A stretch of DNA of 64,000 bases from Neelides folsomi (taxonomy: Eukaryota; Arthropoda; Collembola; Neelipleona; Neelidae), in contig JAQGBZ010000028.1 of NCBI GenBank assembly GCA_034687125.1, forward strand, positions 124,001 through 188,000, in the 5' to 3' direction. The notes below the pieces were generated by a model. The model did no database searches. It was not told the DNA's origin and saw nothing but the letters and a program-made list of their open reading frames with translations. Positions 39,437 through 51,890 of this stretch are shown here, in pieces (positions within the stretch are counted from its first letter, which is position 1; each line of letters starts with the position of its first letter). The position numbers and the translations under genes are program-made.

Positions 39437-41122
39437 ATGAATCTAATAGTTCGCCCATCAAGAAACATCAAACACTTCATTGAGCTTTCATCATTACAAA
39501 TCCTCAATTTCAGTGACAGAAAGCAATTGAAAATTACAAGTAAGGTGATTAAGTATATTTAGGAATATTAAAATTTGGGTTTGTTTGATTGTGAGCTTAA
39601 TGGAATTTACAATTTCAGAACGGGAACCCGATCTCTCTCCAAGTATTGAAATAGAAAGTGAAAATGTAACCAAATTTGCTACACTTCTCAATGTGAGTTT
39701 GACCATTGCAAATCGAATGTTGGCGAAACATCCAGAATTATCTCAATTCCCATTTACTTCAATTGAGAAAAGAGCCCAATTCCTCGTTGAAAAAAATGTG
39801 AGTCAAGAGACTGTTCAAAAAATTCCTTGGATTTTGCAATTCCAGTCACGTAAGTTTTGGAAATTGTCGATTAAATATTTTTATTTGGCCACAGAACTTA
39901 AAATGGAATTAACTTAAAAAAGGAATGGTTCATTTAATTATTCCTTGTTTATTAATTTAGAACTCGTTGAAAGTCGGAGTGAAGAAATTTGCGAATTTCT
40001 TCATTTGAGTGAAATGTCCACAGCGCTTCCTTTCTTCAAGATGCATATGCGAAAAATAAAAGAAGCCGGGATAAAATGGAAATATGAGAATTTTGAAACC
40101 AAGTCGCAATTCCAACATCGCTTATACTTTCTTAGCGAAAATCTAAACGTACTTTGATCTAAATCTAACTTAATTGTTAATTTAATTTCTAATACATTAA
40201 TTAATTAATCTATTATTTAATCATTTATTAATCATTTATTAATTGGATCAAACTTGTAATACATTACTTGTGGTTTTATGTTGTAATTCATATTTTAATT
40301 TGAAGTGTCATCCGGATACTGTTGCCCACATGATGTCCCGAGCCACAAATCTCATGATCATCTCGGAAGAAAGAATCCTTCGAATGATTCAATTAGTCAA
40401 AGGTGACCCCGGAGATTTTTAATATTCCAACATTCAACATCTTTCTTTTTCAGAGGCTGAAATGAGCAAAACGCGTGTGATCAGCGATCCGTACTTTTTG
40501 GTCCAGAACGTTGATGTGGCAGAAGGTCGAGTTCGAACGGCCCATGATGAAGGAATTTCTCATATTAGACCTTGGTATCTTCGCACAGGAATAACGCATT
40601 TTGATAGGTATTTTTTAATTAAAGGCTAATTTTCCAATTACACAGTTAATTAAATCCCCAACTAGATTTTAAAAAAGTCCCAAATTTGTTAATTTAATTA
40701 TGCCACTGTAATTAAATAGTTTATTATGACATTGTTGCTAATTAAATTTCAATTCCAGACTTGTGGATCGTGAAGGTCGAAAAGAGCGGATTCTGAAGGG
40801 TAAATCGCTGCGGGACTTTTTCCTCAAGTCGCTCGACATCAAGGAATCCGAATTTCTGCTGCTCAAACTCCGCGTCCCAACCTTGCGCAAGTTGTCAGTT
40901 CTCAAGCTCAACCAAATGGTCGAGTTCTTGATCTCTGAAGGCTTCACCAAAGAGGAAATTCGCCAAACTCCTTCTGTCCTCGCCTACTCGGTCAAAACTC
41001 TCGAACAGAAAATCGCAGACCTTAAACAAGTCGGCATTCTCCCCACGCTCAAAAATCTCAACATTAGCTCAAAAGCTCATGAAACTTTATTAAGAAAAAC
41101 AAAAAGATTTCGAGTTGAATAA
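39437..41122 (+). CDS. Mitochondrial transcription termination factor (mTERF) family protein
   Basis: Six exons (39437-39539, 39619-39849, 39961-40148, 40306-40402, 40454-40607, 40759-41122) encode 378 residues. The N-terminus, MNLIVRPSRNIKHFIELSSL, is basic and amphipathic, like a mitochondrial presequence. The rest is a series of about 30-residue mTERF repeats, with typical Leu/Pro spacing such as RMLAKHPELSQFPFTSIEKR, RVISDPYFLVQNVD and EFLISEGFTKEEIRQTPSVL. This fits the MTERF1/2-like helical solenoid that wraps mitochondrial DNA, so the role is likely in mitochondrial transcription termination or initiation. The gene is compact: the stop codon TAA overlaps an AATAAA polyadenylation hexamer at 41118-41123. 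The family is clear; the subfamily is an inference. Confidence 0.82.
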
Positions 41123-42315
41123 AATATTCTTAAATACATTTCTTTATTGACCTCTTTATTATTGTTGCATTAATAGGAGATTCAAATCATTTATCATCCA
41201 TCACACAAATGTGGATTTCATAATTATAAAATAAATGTAATGAATTTGGTCGAGACACTTTCCCCGGTGTGATGTTTTGTCATGGGGAATGAAGTCAATG
41301 ATGCCTCAAATGGTGTTTAATGACTTTATCTGGTCCACGTGGTCCATTAGGTTCCAATTACGTGTCTGATAATGAGAAGTGATGGTCTGCAGGGACGCCA
41401 CCCGCACCACTCCAAAGGGACAAACTCCAGAAACAAACCCACTTTACTCAATTTACTTCCCCTCTAATTCAATCTCACTCCATTACCATCACACACTCTT
41501 TTACCCCAAATCCATTCCCATCACCCTTTCCATATCCAAGGAGAATAGAATCATGAATATATTACTTTACATAATATACTATACATAGTACTGAATGTAC
41601 TATATATATACGAATTTACAAACTTTATAGTATTACAAATATATTAATCAATAATATTGGTGGTTAATATTACTTTGTAATTGCATTAGAAAAACACTAT
41701 TTATATGCTAGTTATTATAATATGAGTGTATTTAATACTTTTTTTAGCTCTTCATAAACTCAAGTGAATGAATTTAAATGTTATAAAAGAGTGAATTTAA
41801 TTTAATTATCTTTTCTACTCTTGTTGGTTTTTGAAAGGCCATGTTGGCGAAGAATTGTAGTAATAATAGATGATTGTAATGTGGAGGTCTGGTTTGGGTT
41901 GTAACGAATGTCTTTCCTCTGCTTGGAGTGGGGGAGTTTATTGAACAAACAGGAGAGCTGAGGAATGTTGAGAAAATAAACACGGAGCTTCACCCACACC
42001 CCGTAAATCAGGAAATATTGATGGAATGATCAACTCAACCCTTTTTACTAAAACAACCCAACAGATAGAACACCAAAGTACCCCAAATACAAATCAAGAA
42101 GAAAAACGGCGTAAATTCATTTGCTTAGTTTTTATTAAATATCGATGGTTTGGATGAATCTCTAATCTCAATTATTAAAAAGATCACAGTGAATATCTAT
42201 CATACCTATTCATACTCAAAAAATATAAGATTAATAAAATATAAGATATGATTAAAATTTTGTAGTACAAAAATAGTTTCATCTTCTATATAAATATTAT
42301 TTGTGGTTTGAAGGT
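41123..42315. other. Spacer between mTERF and glycine-rich gene
   Basis: AT-rich spacer between convergent genes. An E-box palindrome GGTCCACGTGGTCC occurs at about 41333-41346. I see no exon. Confidence 0.5.
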
Positions 42316-42707
42316 TTATTTTCCATATCCGAATCCGCCTCCGCCGTGCCCACCGCCGAATCCTCCTGCCAAAATTCGGTTTTATTAAGCCAATGAAGAA
42401 ACGTTTGAATTGTTTGAATTTACCTCCACCGTGACCCCCGCCGTATCCACCACCACTACCGCCAATACATCTTCCACCACCTCCGCCGTATCCACCACCG
42501 CCGTAACCTCCTCCACCACCTCCACCACCTCCATATCCCCCGCCGCCACCATATCCTCCACGGAGATGTCCACACTCTCCTCCGTTCAGCCCAACTACCA
42601 GGAAAAGAACGGCAAAGAGGAATCCAACCTAAAGGACCAAAACTCTTCATCAACTCCATGCAATATTTTGGAATATTTTGAAAATAAAAGAATTCCCGTT
42701 TTACCAT
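42316..42707 (-). CDS. Secreted glycine-rich protein
   Basis: Three coding exons (42707-42705, 42628-42424, 42365-42316) encode 85 residues. The first coding exon contains only the ATG; the intron follows at once. Exon 2 supplies a signal peptide, VGFLFAVLFLVVGLNGGECG. The mature chain is Gly-rich with GGGYGGG and GGGHGGG repeats, two Cys (in GECG and GRCIGG) and a C-terminal GFGYGK. Similar proteins are structural cuticle components or, in chelicerates, glycine-rich antimicrobial peptides of the acanthoscurrin/ctenidin kind; the sequence cannot decide. A TATA box 82 bases before the ATG suggests strong regulated expression. Other long open frames across this segment are shadows of the GGN codon bias. 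Confidence 0.82.
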
Positions 42708-42788
42708 TTTGTGTCTGATTTGTGTTGAGATGAGATGTTTTGGTGGATGCTGAGTGAGCTGTGATTTGGACGTTGGTTCTCCATGGGA

Positions 42789-42796
42789 TATTTATA
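42789..42796 (-). promoter_or_regulatory. TATA box of glycine-rich gene
   Basis: TATAAATA on the minus strand, 82 bases before the start codon. A likely initiation site lies in CACTCAGCATC about 30-40 bases downstream. Confidence 0.65.
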
Positions 42797-44635
42797 GTGG
42801 GAAAAAGAAGGGCCAATTACCCAAATTCCGCGGGCCTTTCTCGCCCATTCGTCACACTCGAGAATGATGTCATTGGAGGCGAAACAATGGGCGATGAACA
42901 ATTAGTCGACCAAGTCTGCAATGATTCAACATTCCTCCCACAACTCGTTGGGAAGACTCACATTGACTCAATTTGAGTCAATGCATCTGAAGGCACAAAG
43001 GAAATGGCAAGTCCAAGTTCCACAGAACCAACACTTTCATTATCCATACAAATCCACAGATGCAACTCCATGGTTTTAAATCCCATTTGGTCTTCGACCG
43101 GCGAGGAAAAGTAAAAGTGAAAAACCCAGTTGTTTTGTTCAAGACCTTCAAACCTACTTTAATTATTTTTCATTATAATTTAATTGCTCAACACTTATTG
43201 TTTCTACTCAATTGTTTAAATTAGAAATAAATGAGCGTATTTAAGTAAATACACACAATGTTTGTAACTCATAAACCAATCAATTATATAAATATAACTA
43301 AGTATATTAATATAGTTTATATTTAAATTAAACCACATTTGACGATTAATTATATTTATGAGAAATAACTTTGTACTTTTAAGTGAATGTCCTGGAAAAG
43401 TAAAAAAATATTTTTTGTATTACATAAAAGTGAGTATTAAATTAGTGGTATTTGTATCTTCCTTTGTGACTTTGTAATTGTGACATTTAAAGGGGCATGA
43501 GATGATTATACATTTTGGATGGAAGTCTAATGGCGGGGTTTTGGTCTTTTCCCACGGGGGTGTGGGGAGAAGGGTCCTTTGTCAACGTCTCCTTACAACC
43601 TAATGAGAATAATGAGTGTAATGAATGTAATGAGGGTTCCAGGGTTGGCACGCGAAGAAGGAACTTCCTCGCATTCCGCCCCACGCTAATTCTTTCTCCC
43701 ACGCATCCCCAATTACTCAATCACATTCCCCGCAGTGGGCGGAGACGGCACTTGACACGGAAACCAAAGATTCAAAACTTGACAGGAGGATTAAAATCCG
43801 ACCAACCACCAAACACACACATTATACGCCAAACCGGGATTAAATACTCAACCTTCAAAAACAGTCACAATGTGAGTCTGGACCAATATAAATTTCATAT
43901 TTATGTATCAATACACATACATATACCATATACTAGAGATAATATCATATATAATGTGTATTTGTATTTGTAAGTATGATGCTTGTTGACATTCTTATAC
44001 TATGATATATGTATGTATGGTATGTAACCGGATAATTTCTATTTATGAAAGATCTTTCAATTTCCTCTCTATTTGAAAATTAAAGGCCAACTTGTAAAAA
44101 CCAACTTTTATTTCCACAAATGAAAAATGAGATGATTAGACACACACAAGTAAATGACGAGGTAAAATTTTAAATTAAAAAATGTTAAAATTGTCCGTAC
44201 AATTTAGGGAACTATATACAAATATTTATACAATTTAATCATATTTAACATTTATGTATTTATATAACTTTAACTAACTTTAATTAACTTGAAGTAATAA
44301 GGTCAAAATTTCTTGGCATATACGTAGATGAATATATTACATACAATTAGAATAAAGTATAGATACTTACTGATTTTGATTACTTATTTTAAACATAAGA
44401 TTAATGTTAGACACGAATTAAATAAATCAATGTCTTCTTACATAACTTAAGCTTTGCATATAATATTTATGATTATTTTAAATTATCTACATATTACATT
44501 GGATAGCATTCATTTCCCTTCATGTTATTGGATAAGAATTGAAGAAAGATGATCTTTACGATCTCAATAAGAACTTCTCAATATGAAGATGAATTTGATG
44601 AGATTTGATCGAAAAGTATTAAGACATTTCTTGTT
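42797..44635. other. Spacer between glycine-rich gene and Hand
   Basis: Upstream flank of the glycine-rich gene and 3' flank of Hand. A GC-richer patch at 43515-43780 is open on both strands but has no recognisable domain or consistent splice partners. Short tandem AATGAGTG/AATGAATG units occur at 43600-43633. Confidence 0.5.
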
Positions 44636-47495
44636 TTACTGTTGCAGTTCCAGGGCCCACACGTGCTGCGGCCATCCCGTCCGACCTTTGCTCTTCCGGT
44701 CCGCCCCGCTGCTCAATTCCGCCATCTGAAAGAGAGATCGATGAGATGGACGAACATCGCCGGTCTCTTTATCCCCGTCACTCAAATGTCAATCCAGACA
44801 TGTCACCTCGAACCCAATAAATGAAATTACCATGTTCAATTACTCCTTCCTTATCTCTCACCATTCATCATTCATCCGAAATGGAAAAATGAACCCCAAT
44901 GTTTAGGTTCTCTCCAACTAAATAACTTAAATATTAATCTAACTAACCAAGGCTTTTCCAATGAATTTAAAAAAGTTTAGATCCATTTTTTAAAATACTT
45001 TTTACCTTGATAAGATCATCCTAAATTGGAATTACAACTCCCTGGCAAATATTTTAAAATATTACATTTTAAACATAGATTATGTAAAATATTAAATAAT
45101 CTATGGGTATATAATTTACATACTGAATCAGTAATAAGATACATTGTATTGGTAGTATATGTATGCTTTGATTTAAAATGTAGTTGGAATGATTGCAATG
45201 TTATTAATGAAGTTATCGGTATTAATTGAATATTAACTGAAGTAAATTGGGGTTGGTTTTGAGATGTTTGTGTAAGGGTTTGTTGTAGATTTGGATTGGA
45301 GGGTTTGGGTTTGGGAAGAGGCGGAGTCCGCCCGCCCCAAATTGTTTCCCTTACCAGGAGCTCTTTCTTCCGCTTCTCATCTCCTCTCCCGAGCTTCCGG
45401 GAGAGTTCGGCCGTGAAGGGGGCCGGCGTCCTCGAAGGGTCGTCGCCGGACAGAACTTCGCTCAGCCACGCGATGTAGGACGTGGCCAGACGAAGGGTCT
45501 TGATCTTGCCTGCAATCAGACCCAAAATTACCAACAATCTTGATCAAAAAGATGAACCACAAAATGGGATTTCCATTTCTTTGGTCAGATCCAGGATAAT
45601 TTAACTATTATTTCAATTATAACTTATGGATAACTTAGAACAAACTCAGTATTGGAGAAGACATTGCACATTGGAGAAAAAGGAAAGAATTAGGTAAGGG
45701 GCAATTTGGACTTCACTTGGAATTCTTCTTGAAGGGTTTTTGATCTGAAATGGATTTTGGTCAAAGATGTTTAAAATCAATTATTGGTCCCTCCATTTGG
45801 GACTTGTGTTGTCTATGGTCTAATGTGTGTAAGGATCCTCGGCGTCTGTCTGGGGGTTTTTTCAATCGGGTTTTGTTTACGTTCCTCCCCGGAATATCAA
45901 ATGAATGGGTGGGAATCCATTTCTCGGATTGTCAGAGACTGGATTTATGGATCTCCTCTGAGTGCCTCAAGATTCAATTAGGTCGGAGGGATAAAAAAGC
46001 ACCCTACTGGTTCCACGTGTGAGGGCTCCTTAAACAATCAAACCATCAACACCTCCGTTCAATTCCCAATTGCCCAATGGCTTCTGCCTCCAAAGCCAAT
46101 TTCAACCCTTGGCACTTTCATTAGCTCTCTCCACTTCCAAAACGCATTCAAAAATCCACTCAAATCCCCACACCCAATCTTTCCTCGTAATTGATTAGCG
46201 ATACCCGAATTTTTCGATTTGGAGTATGATGGGAATGATGGGTAGGAATATTGGCCTCTGGGGCGAGAGATTAGCATTTAAATGAGTTAAGAAGTCGTTG
46301 AGGGTCTTTTGCCCCTCCGAACCCTTCAAACCCCTCGAGAAACCAATTACCTAATTTACCCCTAATCCATTCACCCTCATTTAATGGTCACTCGCACAAA
46401 GTGACTCCCGTAATTCCCACCACCAGGCCCTTTAATAAAAACATTCAAATCGGAGTTGACATTGGGGATCAAAACTTGCTTCATTTCGGAGATATGAGGG
46501 AGATATGTGTTTGAGATATTCCTCTTGATTGATGCATTGGATGGGTGTTGGTGGGAGTAATTGAGATAGAAGTTCTATCTTTCAGAGAAGGTCGGCGGGG
46601 TCAGCTGGGGATATTTTAAATAAATAACCCGTCAGGGTGGATCTTCGCGGCGGAGTCAAAAAGCTGAAATTACATATCGGCCCGACTCAAGGAATCCTCC
46701 CTTAAAAGACTTAAAACCAACTCGAATGTCCAACCCTCCAAAGATCAATTTCAACTCCCAAATCAACAAGGAGGGAAAATGGGGAAAAAGAATCTTCTTC
46801 AACATTGACAGAAAATTAAACAAGTCCCTTACAAGTATCATTTTCGACAAGAATCTTTTACATTTTTCAGACCCTTCGGAAAACTTCCCAATATGCCCCA
46901 ATAGAAAGCTAAAAGCGAAATCTCCGTGTCTTTAGCATGTTTATAAATAAATAAAAAACAAAATTTAAATGTTTCACTCAAAGGATTTAATTTTTCTTCA
47001 ATGACCTTTTGAATATTAAAAGATAATTTCAACCATTTGACCTTTTATCCTACTTATTAAGAACTTTGACCTTTTATCCTCTTTATTTGGAACTTTGAAG
47101 TGAATGTGGGAATGAAATTAGGAAATTTAAACACAGTTTAAATAGTAAAGTATTTTGTAATTAATTTGACAATTAATTGAGGTCTTACTCAGTTTTGTGT
47201 CGGCGGGGACGTTTGGTATGCAATCCCTGAGCTCAGCAAAAGCATTGTTGATGGACTGGGTCCTCCGCCTCTCCTTCTTGTTCGCCGTGTTTCGTCTTTT
47301 GATTGTTGGTCGGGGCGGGGAGGCGTCGGGTCCGCCGTGGGAGCAGTCGAACAAAAACGGAGGTGGATGTCGCGGGAAAATATCGTCCTCGGCCTCGAAG
47401 TGTGAATAGAAGTGGGTGGGTCGGGGGTCGAAGGTCTCGTAAGCTTCTTCCGAGTTCCCCCACGGGTTTTGCTGGACTAGGGCCGAGGAGTGCAT
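44636..47495 (-). CDS. hand: Hand, twist-family bHLH transcription factor
   Basis: Three exons (47495-47189, 45509-45355, 44725-44636) encode 183 residues. The bHLH is unmistakable: [39 protein letters not shown], then after the intron [20 protein letters not shown]. After a KRKKELL linker, the last exon gives the Hand-specific C-terminal box [18 protein letters not shown] and TAA. The start is the only in-frame ATG ([13 protein letters not shown]). An intron inside the HLH splits the Ser codon of LSK, and a second precedes the C-terminal box. Hand directs heart, visceral muscle and haematopoietic development in insects. The first intron is 1.7 kb, large for this window, and may carry enhancers. 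An open frame on the opposite strand at 44642-44824 is a shadow of the last exon. Confidence 0.97.
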
Positions 47496-49954
47496 CTGGG
47501 CCGGATCCTCAAAGTGCAGTGACGAGGTTTTCCCATTCCCCAATTGTTCCCTTTCCCTCGCTCCTCCCGCCCGACGGGACGGGCGGGCCCAACACGTGGC
47601 TACAACCGCAGCCCATAACACCCTGTTTAACTATGCATAAAATCTTATGGGTTCCTCGTGGAGATCACATTCGGGGTGGGATGATCTACGAGTTCCTAAA
47701 CATCCTCACCTTACGCCCTTCAAAATCATTCCAGGATGTGGAAACTTGAGCCCAAAGACATCCATTAAACTCATTTAATTTAAATTTACTACCAATGTTA
47801 TACAAAGATCAAAAGTGAGTCAAAAGTACCAATATATTTAATTCATTAAATCATGTAAATATTCTTCATCAGTTTCATATATAATATATACATATGGCAT
47901 ATAGGATATTACTATATGTATCTAAAAGTAAATATCGTACCGTAATCTTCACAAAGTGTCTGAAGAAAATCATGTAAGTTCTAGTGAAAATAACCATGAA
48001 AGAATATACGGAATATAGCTATTATATCTATGATATAAATATGTTCAGTTCGTATGTAACTTTTGTTCTGTGAGGAGCTAGATGAAGTTGGGTTAATTTG
48101 TGGGCCAAGCGGCGGTGGATAATGTAAGGGCCCTTGGTGGATTTTGAGAGTTAACGAAGGGGGTTTTGTGTGGGTGGCCGGGGTAGGTAATTGCGGGTCT
48201 TGGGGGAACATTAGCGGCTCAGGTAAAGACTCAATTCCTCAGGTTGACACATCGAGTGGAGGTAAGTAATGAGGGCTAATGGTTCCCTGTGTCCTCCCGC
48301 ACGCCTTCGTATCCGGTCTCTCTGGCGCCACGGGTGACCGCAGTCCCGGGAACCTTCCAAGGAATTATTTTCGGGCTCCCGGGCGCTAATGAGGCGGAAG
48401 ACACATCGCAATTTCCCCTCACCAACCCAATTAGCTTAATTTATGCTCAACCCCTCAGCTTCCCACGAGATTCCACACGTCCCAAGCCCCGCCTTGGCCC
48501 CGCCCCGCAAAGGACCAATCACAACCAACCCAAACACCGTTCGCTTAAATGTCCAAATTAATTAAACACTCGTTAAAAACAATCAACCCCACTCACCATT
48601 TTAACACAAAAATGAGAATTTGATCAAATGTCGAACAAAAGAATTCACTCAATCATTATTAAACTTTTAGCTATTAAATACTCAATTAAGTTATCTATAC
48701 CTATAGAACAATGAAATGGTCTAATGGATATAATCAGAATGTGATTACCTAATATATAACTATGATTAATATATTATGAACTATGACTAACATAAAAATA
48801 TAACTTATTTGATAATTGTAGATGCATAATTAATCATGTCGGTAATTGTAAGTTTGATCAAAACTGATGTTCACATACTTAATAAAATGTGCATTTCCCA
48901 TGTTTAAAAAAGGATAAAGGGCAAAGAAGGGTTAAATAAATAGTTGGTTTAAAGAGCCAGCTGCAAGTGCGGTAAATCTCTCCACATCTCTCTCAACTGA
49001 CATCGAGGGAGAAAAAGTTATGGCTATACAACAAATTGACCCACCAAAAGTCAAATATATGGAACTTGTGTATTTAATATATAAAGACATTCATATTATA
49101 CATCTAGTTATATAGTGTAGGTAAACAAATATTAACCTATATACATACATCTTACATTTTTAATTTTTTTAACTACTTGTACACGGTTAATACATATTTG
49201 GATACAAAGTCAAAATACCCATCTAAACTATATCTATAAATATCTACACAAACTAGAGTACTGTTACATTTATCTATGTGAATATCTAGAGGTAAATGTT
49301 GTATTTATTATAACTTAACTATTAAGTATGACTGGATATTATGATATGGATTATGGCCATTATGGATATATGGATAATATTTTAATGTGTTTAGTTTCTT
49401 TAGTGTGATTTAGGATTTTGTCAATCCCATTTTAACTCTCCATCTTAACTCCATTTCTCTTAATTGTAAATGTGAATATATGGAATGTGAGAAATGAAAT
49501 GTGAAACGGAAAGTCGGCTCCAATTGACTTTAATACTTTTACGGTCCATCGCTCCACATGATACAGAATCCTAGTCACTGGACACATTTTCCCCTCATCA
49601 TATATTTGTGATATTAATTATGATGGAAGAAGGAAACATGAAGAATGGTGAAGGTGAAGTGAATGGATTGGTGAAATTTGAGACTTTTCTAACTGCGGTT
49701 CATTTGTCGCTCAATTGGATTCCAACGAGGGGAAATGATCCGTTCCTAACTAACGTCTGTGCCGAAATAAAGGTCAGGTTATTCAATATAATACAGTCCA
49801 AAATAACTCTCCATTTTTATTACATTATCACTGAAAAAAATTACATTATTATAATTTATATAGGAACTTTTATACATAAACTTTTATATATGTACTTTAT
49901 ATATAGGTAATGTATAATAATATGTGTTTGAATACAAAATAATAGGAACAAAGT
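47496..49954. other. Upstream flank of Hand; GC-rich block 48080-48530
   Basis: The first 130 bases are GC-rich and likely Hand leader and promoter, with a palindromic CCCGCCCGACGGGACGGGCG. The 48080-48530 block is GC-rich with open frames on both strands, a GC box and CCAAT sequence near 48497-48520, and an excellent plus-strand splice donor (GGAG then GTAAGT) at 48261-48262. No frame shows a known domain. It may be an enhancer, a non-coding RNA or a fast-evolving gene. The rest is AT-rich. Confidence 0.4.
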
Positions 49955-51890
49955 TTAAGAGTCAAAATCATTTGACGAAATTGAAGAGTAGGAATGAGCT
50001 GGTGGAGAGACCAAAACCGGAGAAGAACCATGATTTGAAATCTCATCTTCAACGGGAATTGCTGATGGAATGAACTCCGCCACATTTGGATTAAAAATCG
50101 GAATCTGAGATGACTGTAATTCAAGAGGCTTCATCGGCCAAACCTCCGGGTTGTGTATGGTCCTCACGCATCCTCCCCTTAATTCCAATTCAGACGATGT
50201 CATAATGGCTTCGCATAAGAGATCAAAATCTTCGCTGATAGACGGCACGTCCAAGAGTAGCCCGATCACTTTAACAGCTACAAAACCGTCGGTGTTCATT
50301 CTAAGGCGAATGAAGCACTCATTGTCGAGATACTCCTTGGTAAAAAATAATTCACTGTAAAAGAAAAAAAGATTAATTAACTAATTATAATTAACAACAA
50401 GACATAATCACTAAATATTAATATTACACAAATCAATAAATTGAATTTTAAACTCGACTCACATGTGTTCTCGAATGTCTTTGATGAGCGTATCCCTGAA
50501 CTTTGGCATTTCCATAGCCACTGGGTCCATATCCGACTGAATGAACATATTCTGGTTCAAGTTGTAGCAAGCTTGAGAATAATACGTTTGACCATAAATC
50601 ATGATCTTGTCTGGGAACGGAATCGATTCAAGTAATGGAGTAATAGACGAATAGTCAGGCGGCTCAATGAATTCCGGCCTCCGTCCCTTCATAATTCGTC
50701 GACCATTCTTATCATAAGCACGCTGGTCGTATCGCCAACGACCATTGACCCATCTTTTTCGTGCTCGCCATTCCTCTTCTGACTCTTGTTCCGTGGGTTC
50801 CTCCAGATCCAGAAGTAGCTGCTCTTTTGGCGACGTTTCATTCTCAGCATTTTCGGTTAAAACCTGGATTTCAGTAGGAACAGTCCCTGCATCTCCTTCT
50901 GGAACGTCTTCCTTCACCATTCCCTTTTCCGCGCCTATTAAAATAATTAAAAAAAATGGCAAAAAAATGAAAAAATTTAAGAATTGCCGAAGAATAAATT
51001 AGAATTTTATCCGAATCTTTCTCACCCTTTTCGGATACAAACTCCGTATCGGAAATGTCTTCCAAATGGGACATTTGCTCCAAACGTGATTCCAAAAGGT
51101 ATTTATTCCATGCTGCCAGTTTAGCAGATTTACCCAAAGAAGGGGAGGTTTGAACCTCGGCCTCTGTCGTCGTCTTCGGCCCGAAAAGGTCGACAACGTC
51201 TTCCTTCTTTCCAACATCCCCCTTGTTGGCACAAACAGTCTTATTATTGGCAGACTCACTCGTCATATCACTTTCAATCATGTCAGGTTCAGCTTTTGAT
51301 TTATCTTTCTCATCTCTCCCATGGTCATTGCTTGTCGCAGGAAGATTCCACTTTGGAACCAGGGCCGGAAACTCAAGTTCACTAAAAATTTTAGCTTGTT
51401 CCAATAATATAGTCATTCTATCTTTCTTAGGATGTCCTTCCATTGCAGATTCTTTCTTTGTAGGTTCTGCCTTGGACGGTTCTGTCTTTGCAGGTTCTTT
51501 CTTAGCTGGTTCTGTCTTGGTCCGTTCTGTCTTTGCATGTTCTTTCTTTGCCGGTTCAGTCTTTGCCGGTTCGCTCTTTGCATGTTCTTTCTTTGCCGGT
51601 TCTGTTTTAGCCGGTTCTCTCTTTGTCGGTATTGTCTTAGCCGGTACTGTCTTAGCCTGTGCATTCTTAAGGCTCTTGCTCCTCTCTCGACGACTCTCCA
51701 ACCACGCCGCCTTTTCCTTCTCGAAATGCCTTTGTAGGTCACGTTTTCTTTGTTCTTCTTTTCTCTCGAGTCGTTCTTTATTTTTACTTTTAACTTCAAT
51801 GAACCCAATGTCTTCTTTTTCATTCTCGCTGGGTGTCGGGTTCAAGTCAACGGCCTCCTCAATCTTCGCTGCTTCCCTTGAGTTATCCAT
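49955..51890 (-). CDS. LARP1-like La-motif RNA-binding protein without DM15 repeats
   Basis: Three exons (51890-51026, 50934-50463, 50354-49955) encode 578 residues. The N-terminal third is charged and coiled-coil-like, then holds a Lys/Glu/Ala/Pro repeat array (AKTEPAKKEHAKSEPAKTEP style, about residues 75-145). A basic block (RWVNGRWRYDQRAYDKNGRR) precedes a La motif at about residues 435-520 with LARP1 features: FRDTLIKDIREHIELFFTKE, YLDNECFIRLRMNTDGFVAV and a closing HNPEVWPM that aligns with the PEKWPLP of LARP1. A segment NPNVAEFIPSAIP resembles the PABP-binding PAM2-like region after the LARP1 La motif. The protein stops there: the cap-binding DM15 region of LARP1 is absent. It likely binds poly(A) or TOP mRNA tails and PABP. 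It could instead be a divergent LARP4-class protein. Confidence 0.75.
51450..51665 (-). repeat. 15-bp coding tandem repeat in LARP1-like gene
   Basis: About fourteen copies of a 15-base unit encode the pentapeptide pattern (A/S/R)KxEP or KKExA in the LARP1-like protein. The unit is repeated as alternating TEPAK and KEHAK forms. It should be length-variable between individuals. Confidence 0.75.

Noticed and set aside
42385-42573. Val/Glu/Asp-rich minus-strand frame and Thr/Ser-rich plus-strand frame
   Set aside because: Alternative readings of the GGN repeats of the glycine-rich gene.
43515-43973. 152-codon plus-strand frame
   Set aside because: Composition is repetitive, no domain is recognisable, and the opposite strand is equally open.
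44642-44824. Plus-strand exon-like frame after a CTGTTGCAG acceptor
   Set aside because: It is the antisense shadow of the last Hand exon; the minus strand encodes [16 protein letters not shown] and a stop, which is decisive.
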